Assembly (NCBI GenBank): GCA_963680875.1
Contig: OY804579.1
Coordinates: 27,203,804 to 27,267,803, forward strand
Length of the DNA: 64,000 nt
Reading direction: 5' to 3'
Source of the DNA: Bathymodiolus brooksi
Taxonomy: Eukaryota; Mollusca; Bivalvia; Mytilida; Modiolidae
The number at the start of each line of letters is the position of its first letter. Position 1 is the first letter of the stretch. Both the position numbers and the translations under genes were made by a program. Below, piece after piece: positions 40,801 to 50,192 of the stretch. Below the pieces are notes generated by a model that made no database searches, was not told the origin of the DNA, and saw only the letters and a list, made by a program, of their open reading frames with translations.

Positions 40801-43053
40801 AAATTAAGGACAGGTGTAGTGTGACTCTCCTGGCTCTCTGACAATAAATTAAGGTCAGGTGCAGTGTGACCCTCCTGGCTATCTGACAATAAATTAAGAA
40901 CAGGTGCAGTGTGACTCTCCTGGCTATATGACAATAAATTAAGGTCCGGTGCAGTGTGACCCTCCTGGCTATCTGACAATAAATTAAGAACAGGTGCAGT
41001 GTGACCCTCCTGGCTATCTGACAATAAATTAAGAACAGGTGCAGTGTGACCCTCCTGGCTATCTGACAATAAATTAAGAACAGGTGCAGTGTGACTCTCC
41101 TGGCTATCTGACAATAAATTAAGGACAGGTGCAGTGTGACCCTCCTGGCTATCTGACAATAAATTAAGAACAGGTGCAGTGTGACCCTCCTGGATATCTG
41201 ACAATAAATTTAGAACAGGTGCAGTGTGACCCTCCTGGCTATCTGACAATAAATTAAGAACAGGTGCAGTGTGACTCTCCTGGCAATCTGACAATAAATT
41301 AAGGACAGGTACAGTGTGACCCTCCTGGCTATCTGACAATAAATTAAGAACAGGTACAGTGTGACCCTCCTGGCTATCTGACAATAAATTAAGGACAAGT
41401 GCAGTGTGACCCTCCTGGCTATCTGACAATAAATTAAGGACAGGTGCAGTGTGACCCTCCTGGCTCTCTGACAATAAATTAAGAACAGGTGCAGTGTGAC
41501 CCTCCTGGCTATCTGACAATAAATTAAGAACAGGTGCAGTGTGACCCTCCTGGCTCTCTGACAATAAATTAAGAACAGGTGCAGTGTGACCCTCCTGGCT
41601 ATCTGACAATAAATTAAGAACAGGTGCAGTGTGACCCTCCTGGCAATCTGACAATAAATTAAGAACAGGTGCAGTGTGACCCTCCTGGCTATCTGACAAT
41701 AAATTAAGAACAGGTGCAGTGTGACCCTCCTGGATATCTGACAATAAATTTAGAACAGGTGCAGTGTGACCCTCCTGGCTATCTGACAAAAAAATTAAGA
41801 ACAGGTGCAGTGTGACTCTCCTGGCAATCTGACAATAAATTAAGGACAGGTACAGTGTGACCCTCCTGGCTATCTGACAATAAATTAAGAACAGGTAGTG
41901 TGACCCTCCTGGCTATCTGACAATAAATTAATGACAGGTGCAGTGTGACCCTCCTGGCTATCTGACAATAAATTAAGGACAGGTGCAGTGTGACCCTCCT
42001 GGCTATCTGACAATAAATTGAGGACAGGTGCAGTGTCACCCTCCTGGCAATCTGACAATAAATTAAGGACAGGTGCAGTGTGACCCTCCTGGCTATCTGA
42101 CAATAAATTAAGAACAGGTGCAGTGTGACCCTCCTGGATATCTGACAATAAATTTAGAACAGGTGCAGTGTGACCCTCCTGGCTATCTGACAAAAAAATT
42201 AAGAACAGGTGCAGTGTGACTCTCCTGGCAATCTGACAATAAATTAAGGACAGGTACAGTGTGACCCTCCTGGCTATCTGACAATAAATTAAGAACAGGT
42301 AGTGTGACCCTCCTGGCTATCTGACAATAAATTAAGGACAGGTGCAGTGTGACCCTCCTGGCTATCTGACAATAAATTAAGGACAGGTGCAGTGTGACCC
42401 TCCTGGCTATCTGACAATAAATTGAGGACAGGTGCAGTGTCACCCTCCTGGCAATCTGACAATAAATTAAGGACAGGTGCAGTGTGACCCTCCTGGCTAT
42501 CTGACAATAAATTTAGAACAGGTGCAGTGTGACCCTCCTGGCTCTCTGACAATAAATTAAGAACAGGTGCAGTGTGACTCTCCTGGCTATCTGACTATAA
42601 ATTAAGAACAGGTGCAGTGTGACTCTCCTGACTATCTGACAATAAATTAAGGACAGGTGCAGTGTGACCCTCCTGGCTATCTGACAATAAATTAAGGACA
42701 GGTGCAGAGTGTGACTCCTGGCTATCTGACAATAAATTAAGAACAGGTGCAGTGTGACCCTCCTGGCTATCTGACAATAAATTAAGAACAGGTGCAGTGT
42801 GACTCTCCTGGCTATCTGACAATAAATTAAGGACAGGTGCAGTGTGACTCTCCTGGCTCTCTGACAATAAATTAAGGTCAGGTGCAGTGTGACCCTCCTG
42901 GCTATCTGACAATAAATTAAGAACAGGTGCAGTGTGACTCTCCTGGCTATATGACAATAAATTAAGGTTCGGTTCAGTGTGACCCTCCTGGCTATCTGAC
43001 AATAAATTAAGAACAGGTGCAGTGTGACCCTCCTGGCTATCTGACAATAAATT
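37885..43053. repeat. 2,563-bp (57-monomer) tandem duplication
   Basis: Bases from about 37885 to 40490 recur at 40448 to 43053. The period is 57 monomers less 2 bp, which fits its indel content (two AGGTAGTG losses of 2 bp and two +1 A slips). Shared rare variants include GACTATAAATT, CCTGACTATC, AAGGTCCGGTGCAG, GACAAGTGCAG and TGTCACCC. Inside each copy a nine-monomer, 404-bp sub-block (with the GACAAAAAAATT slip and AGGTAGTG) is itself repeated, for example at about 39216 and 39620. A further partial copy of this material lies at 43757-44171. Confidence 0.88.
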
Positions 43054-46000
43054 AAGAACAGGTGCAGTGTGACCCTCCTGGCTATCTGACAATAAATTAA
43101 GAACAGGTGCAGTGTGACTCTCCTGGCTATCTGACAATAAATTAAGGACAGGTGCAGTGTGACCCTCCTGGCTATCTGACAATAAATTAAGAACAGGTGC
43201 AGTGTGACCCTCCTGGATATCTGACAATAAATTTAGAACAGGTGCAGTGTGACCCTCCTGGCTATCTGACAATAAATTAAGAACAGGTGCAGTGTGACTC
43301 TCCTGGCAATCTGACAATAAATTAAGGACAGGTACAGTGTGACCCTCCTGGCTATCTGACAATAAATTAAGAACAGGTACAGTGTGACCCTCCTGGCTAT
43401 CTGACAATAAATTAAGGACAGGTGCAGTGTGACCCTCCTGGCTATCTGACAATAAATTAAGGACAGGTGCAGTGTGACCCTCCTGGCTATCTGACAATAA
43501 ATTAAGAACAGGTGCAGTGTGACCCTCCTGGCTCTCTGACAATAAATTAAGAACAGGTGCAGTGTGACCCTCCTGGCTATCTGACAATAAATTAAGAACA
43601 GGTGCAGTGTGACCCTCCTGGCAATCTGACAATAAATTAAGAACAGGTGCAGTGTGACCCTCCTGGCTATCTGACAATAAATTAAGAACAGGTGCAGTGT
43701 GACCCTCCTGGATATCTGACAATAAATTAAGAACAGGTGCAGTGTGACCCTCCTGGCTATCTGACAAAAAAATTAAGAACAGGTGCAGTGTGACTCTCCT
43801 GGCAATCTGACAATAAATTAAGGACAGGTACAGTGTGACCCTCCTGGCTATCTGACAATAAATTAAGAACAGGTAGTGTGACCCTCCTGGCTATCTGACA
43901 ATAAATTAATGACAGGTGCAGTGTGACCCTCCTGGCTATCTGACAATAAATTAAGGACAGGTGCAGTGTGACCCTCCTGGCTATCTGACAATAAATTGAG
44001 GACAGGTGCAGTGTCACCCTCCTGGCAATCTGACAATAAATTGAGGACAGGTGCAGTGTGACCCTCCTGGCTATCTGACAATAAATTAAGAACAGGTGCA
44101 GTGTGACCCTCCTGGATATCTGACAATAAATTTAGAACAGGTGCAGTGTGACCCTCCTGGCTCTCTGACAATAAATTAAGAACAGGTGCAGTGTGACTCT
44201 CCTGGCTATCTGACTATAAATTAAGAACAGGTGCAGTATGACTCTCCTGGCTATCTGACAATAAATTAAGAACAGGTGCAGTGTGACCCTCCTGGCTATC
44301 TGACAATAAATTAAGGACAGGTGCAGAGTATGACTCCTGGCTATCTGACAATAAATTAAGAACAGGTGCAGTGTGACCCTCCTGGCTATCTGACAATAAA
44401 TTAAGAACAGGTGCAGTGTGACTCTCCTGGCTATCTGACAATAAATTAAGGACAGGTGCAGTGTGACTCTCCTGGCTCTCTGACAATAAATTAAGGTCAG
44501 GTGCAGTGTGACCCTCCTGGCTATCTGACAATAAATTAAGAACAGGTGCAGTGTGACTCTCCTGGCTATATGACAATAAATTAAGGTCCGGTGCAGTGTG
44601 ACCCTCCTGGCTATCTGACAATAAATTAAGAACAGGTGCAGTGTGACCCTCCTGGCTATCTGACAATAAATTAAGAACAGGTGCAGTGTGACCCTCCTGG
44701 CTATCTGACAATAAATTAAGAACAGGTGCAGTGTGACTCTCCTGGCTATCTGACAATGAATTAAGGACAGGTGCAGTGCGACCCTCCTGGCTCTCTGACA
44801 ATAAATTAAGGACAGGTGCAGTGTGACCCTCCTGGCTCTCTGACAATAATTTAAGAACAGGTGCAGTGTGACCCTCCTGGCTATCTGACAATAAATTAAG
44901 AACAGGTGCAGTGTGACCCTCCTGGCTATCTGACAACAAATTAAGGACAGGTGCAGTGTGACACTCCTGGCTCTCTGACAATAAATTAAGAACAGGTGCA
45001 GTGTGACCCTCCTGGCTATCTGACAATAAATTAAGGACAGGTGCAGTGTGACTCTCCTGGCTATCTGACGATAAATTAAGAACAGGTGCAGTGTGACCCT
45101 CCTGGCTCTCTGACAATAAATTAAGAACAGGTGCAGAGTGTGACCCTCCTGGCTCTCTGAAAATAAATTAAGAACAGGTGCAGTGTGACCCTCCTGGCTA
45201 TCTGACAATAAATTAAGAACAGGTGCAGTGTGACCCTCCTGGCTATCTGACAATAAATTAAGGACAGGTGCAGTTTGACCCTCCTGGCTATCTGACAATA
45301 AATTAAGGACAGGTGCAGTGTGACCCTCCTCGCAATCTGACAATAAATTAAGGACAGGTGCAGTGTGACCCTCCTGGCTATCTGACGATAAATTAAGAAC
45401 AGGTGCAGTGTGACCCTCCTGGATATCTGACAATAAATTTAGAACAGGTGCAGTGTGACCCTCCTGGCTATCTGACAATAAATTAAGAACAGGTGCAGTG
45501 TGACCCTCCTGGCTATCTGACAATAAATTAAGGACAGGTGCACTGTGACCCTCCTGGCTATCTGACAATAAATTAAGGACAGGTGCAGTTTGACTCTCCT
45601 GGCTATCTGACAATAAATTAAGGACAGGTGCAGTGTGACCCTCCTGGCAATCTGACAATAAATTAAGGACAGGTGCAGTGTGACCCTCCTGGCTATCTGA
45701 CAATAAATTAAGAACAGGTGCAGTGTGACCCTCCTGGATATCTGACAATAAATTTAGAACAGGTGCAGTGTGACCCTCCTGGCTATCTGACAATGAATTA
45801 AGAACAGGTGCAGTGTGACTCTCCTGGCTATCTGACGATAAATTAAGAACAGGTGCAGTGTGACTCTCCTGGCTATCTGACAATAAATTAAGGACAGGTG
45901 CAGTGTGACCCTCCTGGCTATCTGACAATAAATTAAGGACAGGTGCAGAGTGTGACTCCTGGCTATCTGACAATAAATTAAGAACAGGTGCAGTGTGACC

Positions 46001-47190
46001 CTCCTGGCTAACTGACAATAAATTAAGAACAGGTGCAGTGTGACTCTCCTGGCTATCTGACAATGAATTAAGGACAGGTGCAGTGTGACCCTCCTGGCTC
46101 TCTGACAATAAATTAAGAACAGGTGCAGTGTGACTCTCCTGGCTATCTGACAATAAATTAAGGACAGGTGCAGTGTGACTCTCCTGGCTATCTGACAATA
46201 AATTAAGGTCAGGTGCAGTGTGACCCTCCTGGCTATCTGACAATAAATTAAGAACAGGTGCAGTGTGACCCTCCTGGCTATCTGACAATAAATTAAGGAC
46301 AGGTGCAGTGTGACCCTCCTGGCTATCTGACAATAAATTAAGAACAGGTGCAGTGTGACTCTCCTGGCTATCTGACAATGAATTAAGGACAGGTGCAGTG
46401 TGACCCTCCTGGCTCTCTGACAATAAATTAAGGACAGATGCAGTGTGACCCTCCTTGCTCTCTGACAATAAATTAAGGACAGATGCAGTGTGACCCTCCT
46501 GGCTATCTGACAATAAATTAAGGTCAGGTGCATTGTGACCCTCCTGGCTATCTGACAGTAAATTAAGGACAGGTGCAGTGTGACCCTCCTGGCTATCTGA
46601 AAATAAATTAAGAACGGGTGCAGTGTGACCCTCCTGGCTATCTGACAATAAATTAAGAACAGGTGCAGTGTGACCCTCCTGGCTATCTGACAATAAATTA
46701 AGGACAGGTGCAGTGTGATCCTCCTGGCTATCTGACAATAAATTAAGAACAGGTGCAGTGTGACTCTCCTGGCTATCTGACAATGAATTAAGGACAGGTG
46801 CAGTGTGACCCTCCTGGCTATCTGACAATAAATTTAGAACAGGTGCAGTGTGACTCTCCTGGCTATCTGACAATAAATGAAGAACAGGTGCAGTGTGACT
46901 CTCCTGGCTATCTGACAATAAATTAAGAACAGGTGCAGTGTGACTCCTGGCTCTTTGACAATAAATTAAGAACAGGTGCAGTGTGACTCCTGGCTCTCTG
47001 ACAATAAATTAAGAACAGGTGCAGTGTGACCCTCCTGGCAATCTGACAATAAATTAAGGACAGGTGCAGTGTGACCCTCCTGGCTCTCTGACAATAAATT
47101 AAGGACAGGTGCAGTGTGACTCTCCTGGCTATCTGACAATAAATTAAGAACAGGTGCAGTTTGACCCTCCTGGCTATGCTATTTGACAAT

Positions 47191-47428
47191 AATTTTAGTA
47201 CATTGTGATGAAAGATGGAATTTGTAGGGAAAGTTAGTGTATAAAGAAAGTCACTTGCTACATCACTTTTCTGATATTACATTTTTGTGTTCATATATAT
47301 TATATAGATTATCTTGAAAGAAGCCATATATTTTTCTACCTTTTCACTGTATTTTATGTTGCTTAAAAAAGATGCATATGGTTGGCAGAGAGCCATACCA
47401 TTTACTGCAATATATATTTATAATTTAG
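47191..47428. other. Satellite edge and AT-rich spacer before the exon
   Basis: The last recognisable monomer breaks down between 47,160 and 47,200 (CCTGGCTATGCTATTTGACAATAATTTTAG). The DNA then becomes unique and AT-rich with runs such as TATATATTATATAG. No gene, promoter or inverted repeat is evident at the junction. If the exon to the right is internal, this is the 3' end of its upstream intron. Confidence 0.7.
47419..47428 (+). other. Putative 3' splice site of the UBE2O-like exon
   Basis: TATAATTTAG directly precedes the open frame. The pyrimidine tract is weak, with a T/A-rich run instead, as is common in AT-rich invertebrate introns. It is the nearest AG that keeps the frame open. Confidence 0.45.
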
Positions 47429-48026
47429 ATTGAAGAAGTTGGGAAAGTTTCAGCATTGTAGCACACAGATAAATGATGTACTGATGTATACCATAAAAGA
47501 TACAGACAACCTGTCAGAATTAGCACCAGGGTCAGATAATGACAGAACAATCAATCAGAATTATAATACCACTACAAACAATAGCACTCCTGGCTCTGAT
47601 CCATCCTCAGAAGTAATCTCCAATGGAAAAACTGAAACTCTACAGGAGATAACAGAAAGATGTAATGAAAGCTTAGATGGTATCACATGTTCTTCTCTTC
47701 ATAGCAAAGACAATGACATTAGAGTTTGTACCTTGACTGATGTCATGGTGAATGGTGTTAAGAATTGTGAAGAAGGCATGGATGATTCTCTAGACATAAG
47801 TGCTGTGGATGAAATTGTTGAAGAAGATGACAATGATGTAGAATATGAAGATATACCAGATCAAGCTAAAGAAAAATGTAAGAGGCTACAGAAACGATCA
47901 GCAAAAGGAAAAAGAAAAAAGAAAAAAGTGATGGAGTTTCAGACAAAATTCCCAGAATGCAGAGCTGGAGAGACAGTTCCTGTAGCTGTCTTTTGTACTC
48001 TCTCAATGGCAACAGTGATGTGGCAG
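47429..48026 (+). CDS. UBE2O: Internal exon of a UBE2O-like E2/E3 hybrid ubiquitin-conjugating enzyme (partial)
   Basis: The open frame is read from 47430 and gives 199 residues. It has no ATG start and follows an AG acceptor (TATAATTTAG, 47419-47428). It ends at a strong donor, CAG|GTAAAT (cut after 48026). Three codons into the intron the frame hits a stop. The product is a low-complexity linker rich in Asn, Ser, Asp and Glu. It has an acidic stretch around residues 120-145 (VDEIVEEDDNDVEYED), a very basic patch near 155-165 (KGKRKKKK), and a C-terminal beta-like motif PVAVFCTLSMATVMWQ. From my knowledge of the family, UBE2O proteins have a basic patch followed by a V-x-V-x(2)-T-x(3)-[AD]-V-x-WQDG motif at the start of conserved region 2, so the next exon would begin with DG. 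UBE2O is a large ubiquitin-conjugating enzyme that also selects substrates. This exon carries no catalytic part. Identification rests on the last ~45 residues, and a UBE2O-like paralogue is possible. Confidence 0.58.
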
Positions 48027-48032
48027 GTAAAT
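48024..48032 (+). other. 5' splice donor CAG|GTAAAT
   Basis: The exon ends ATGTGGCAG and is followed by GTAAATG, a near-consensus GT donor in phase 0. It lies exactly where UBE2O proteins continue with DG. The read-through codons V-N-V-stop show that the coding part ends here. Confidence 0.7.
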
Positions 48033-48294
48033 GTTTAGTTAATGTTTGTTGGAAATTAAACAAATTGTAACAAAAAGATCAAAATTACTGGATGAGGGGT
48101 AAATTACTATTCATCTTGTATTGCTCTGAAGTCTGTCTATTTACATATTTAATTGCCAATGAAATTATACACTTGTCCAGAAGATAAGCAATATTTTTTG
48201 CATGTGCCATATCATTATTATTAACTCACCTATTATCACTATCTATCGTTGTCTTCCATAAACTTTTATATATTAATTTATTTATCACAAATCA
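48033..48294. other. AT-rich intron-like sequence, nothing recognised
   Basis: Presumed intron following the donor at 48026. It holds no open frame or repeat that I recognise. The matching acceptor with a DG-coding exon was not found in the remaining 16 kb of the window. Confidence 0.5.
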
Positions 48295-48734
48295 CTGGTC
48301 CATTTGGAACCAAACTCTACAGAAATTTTACTTGGACGGTCCTGTACATTTTATATGATTGTCATTTCATTTGGAAATCCAACATTGCTGCTGAGACTAT
48401 TAATACTTTCTGATCGGCTGAAATTTCATAAATCTTCATCTCTGAAACCAGACATGGGATGGAAATGTTGCCTGGTTAGATTAATCCTTTTATGACCCTC
48501 TAAAAAGTTCATGTTTTTTATCAATCGGAAATCCAAGATGGCCACCATCGATGAATATAGTTTTAGCATTGGACTTTATGGGATAATAAAAAAATAGTAG
48601 ATGGCCACCATCATAGTGCATAGTTTTAACATAGGTCATTAAGGCCATATGGGAAATTGAAAAAAACCCACTAGTAATTTGATTGAAGCCAAACTAAACA
48701 TGGATAATCATGGATTATGAATGGTTTGTTACAC
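48295..48734. repeat. Degraded interspersed repeat with 'CCAAGATGGCCACCA' core units
   Basis: Words such as TTTGGAACCAAACTCT, TGGACGGTCC, CGGAAATCCAAGATGGCC and TAGTTTTAACATAGGTC are diverged versions of the 150-170 bp repeat unit that dominates 57.0-60.3 kb. About two and a half degenerate units can be traced. There is no coding potential; the short open frame at 48304-48495 lies entirely within this repeat. Confidence 0.55.
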
Positions 48735-48740
48735 TTTTTA

Positions 48741-49010
48741 GCTCACCTGACCCAATAGGTCGTGTGAGGTATTACCATCACTTGGCATCTGTCGTCGTCG
48801 TGGTTGGCAGCAACATTGTCATTCGTAAAGTTTTACATTTTAATCTTCTTCTTTGAAACCACTGGGCCAATTAGAAGAAAATGTTTATTGGATGGTCCTC
48901 ACAAAAGTAACAGAGACGCAAAGGAGTCAAAAAGGGTGTGTCCATATATATGGGTATAAATTATTTATTTGTTCATTTTTTTTTGTGGGGATTTTTTAAG
49001 TCCATTCCTT
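48741..49010 (+). repeat. Head of a bivalve-type tandem-repeat-bearing element
   Basis: Starts GCTCACCTGACCCAATAGGTCGTGTGAGG, a small hairpin, followed by CCATCACTTGGCATCTGTCGTCGTC and one core unit (TTTGAAACCACTGGGCCAATTAG, TTGGATGGTCC). The same head order is seen at 57,033 and at 63,941. The tail of this copy is not clear. Confidence 0.6.
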
Positions 49011-50033
49011 ACAAAAATCCCTTTCAGAAACATGCATACTGTACATAACTATTAATGTTTTTGACAAAGAAAGGTTTGGAATTAAAAATGTTGAACTTTT
49101 TTTAATTTTCATCCAATTTTAATGCATTTTTTTTGCAGTGTTCATCTTAATGGGTTAATGATGGGCCCTTAAATTTTTTTTTCTATTTTATTTATCGAAG
49201 TTTGATGTGTTTTTTTGTTTTGTTCAAAGGATTGAATTGAGGGCTTTGGTAGGATGTTGACAGATTTCCTCGATCTTTTATAGTTTTTGGGATAAACTTG
49301 ACTGAAAAAGTTCAAATTTCCAAAATTTGAAAGTTTTTATTTTTCATCCAGTTATAATGCAGTTTTTGTGAAGTCAGTGATTTTCCGACTGCATTTTTGG
49401 GGCCAGTCCCAATGTGAAAAAGGCTTTTTTTTCCCCAATTTCATGGGGGAAAATTCCCAATAGTGTGGTAATAAAATTATTCGTAAAAATCGGCAATGAA
49501 ATCTTTTTCAAATGAAATTAAAAGTTGAACATTTTCACATTTATGACCTGGTTACTGTTTGTTCGGACTGCGATAAAATTTCAAAAAAACGAAAGCGGAA
49601 ATTGTAGTACCAGGGTATTTGGAATAAATTAAGGATGTTTATTTAAATAAATTTAATATAAAAATAGTAAATATGTCCTGTGATTTACGTTGCTTGATGT
49701 TTTGTCAATTCATTGGGTATAAAAAACGGAAAACAGTTGATGAAGCGGAATACACGAATTATTGTCAATTGAGTTTTAAAGTTTAAAAATAAAAATGTCA
49801 CGATGTTGCATAATTCTAAATAATATGTTAAAATTTTTACCAGTAATGATGGAAGCAAATACAGGTAACTTGAATCCTTTGGATTATATAAAAAAAAGTG
49901 TGTACTGTCTGAGAGTAATGAGGTTGATGACGTTAATAAAGCTAGTTAAACTGTTTGTGCTTTGACCGGGGGTATCTTCTATCTAATCCCACTTTTAAAA
50001 AAATACCTATCCTAGCTATTCCCACTTACAAAT
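49011..50033. other. AT-rich non-coding DNA, no gene seen
   Basis: A/T homopolymer runs and no sustained open frame on either strand. I see no family I can name. Confidence 0.5.
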
Positions 50034-50192
50034 AACAATAAACAATTATTGCCTTCAATGGATGTAAACATCCAGAATTGTTAACCTGATGGGGGTTGTT
50101 TTCCCGAGGGCTTTAGCCGAGGGAAACAACCCCTTGAGGGTTAACAATTCTGATGTTTACAATCCATTGAAGGCAATAACTGTTTTATTATA
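50034..50192. repeat. Imperfect hairpin, arms about 70 bp
   Basis: The left arm (about 50034-50105) contains TTATTGCCTTCAATGGATG, GAATTGTTAACC and GGGGTTGTTTTCCC. The right arm (about 50119-50190) contains their reverse complements: GGGAAACAACCCC, GGGTTAACAATTC and CCATTGAAGGCAATAA. The loop is about 13 bp (GAGGGCTTTAGCC). Related words (GAGGGAAACAA, GGGTTGTT, TTGTTTCCC) reappear at 50,790-50,870, so this may be one end of a fold-back or MITE-like element of about 0.85 kb. Confidence 0.8.

Larger units (their letters stand above)
1..47190. repeat. 45-bp satellite array, about 1,049 monomers, with higher-order structure
   Basis: The whole stretch is a head-to-tail array of one 45-bp unit. Its landmarks in order are GTGACYCTCCTGG, a variable triplet, ATCTGACAATAAATTAAG, a variable RAACA/GGACA/GGTCA block, and CAGGTGCAGT. 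The consensus is about 44% GC against an AT-rich flank. Variation is concentrated at a few sites: C/T in GACYCTCC; CTATCT, CTCTCT, CAATCT or ATATCT in the middle; and GAACA, GGACA or GGTCA near the end. Rare events are 2-bp losses (AGGTAGTG, GACTCCTGG), a paired +2/-2 change (GCAGAGTGTGACTCCTGG) and a +1 A slip (GACAAAAAAATT). No spacer, gene or other element interrupts it. The left edge is outside the window. The right edge decays within one monomer at about 47,190. Array size and homogeneity make this a megabase-style satellite or megasatellite, not a gene. Confidence 0.98.

Noticed and set aside
1..47190. Dozens of long minus-strand open frames as protein-coding genes
   Set aside because: They begin at TTG, GTG or chance CAT-derived ATG codons, switch between two stop-free frames and are broken by 2-bp indels at fixed places in the repeat blocks. 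Nothing outside the repeat is attached to them.
1..47190. CRISPR array (regular 45-bp spacing)
   Set aside because: The repeats are contiguous with no unique spacers, there are no cas genes, and the flanking exon is eukaryotic.
47866..48063. Minus-strand 65-codon open frame
   Set aside because: Shadow of the UBE2O-like exon on the opposite strand; its Phe/Leu run is the complement of the Lys-rich patch.
49848..49881. Small exon reading GATGGAAGCAAATACAG before GTAACT, as the DG-starting continuation of the UBE2O-like exon
   Set aside because: The frame gives D-G-S as hoped, but no AG lies directly before GAT. The only AG (TTTTACCAG) leaves TAAT, a stop, in phase 0.
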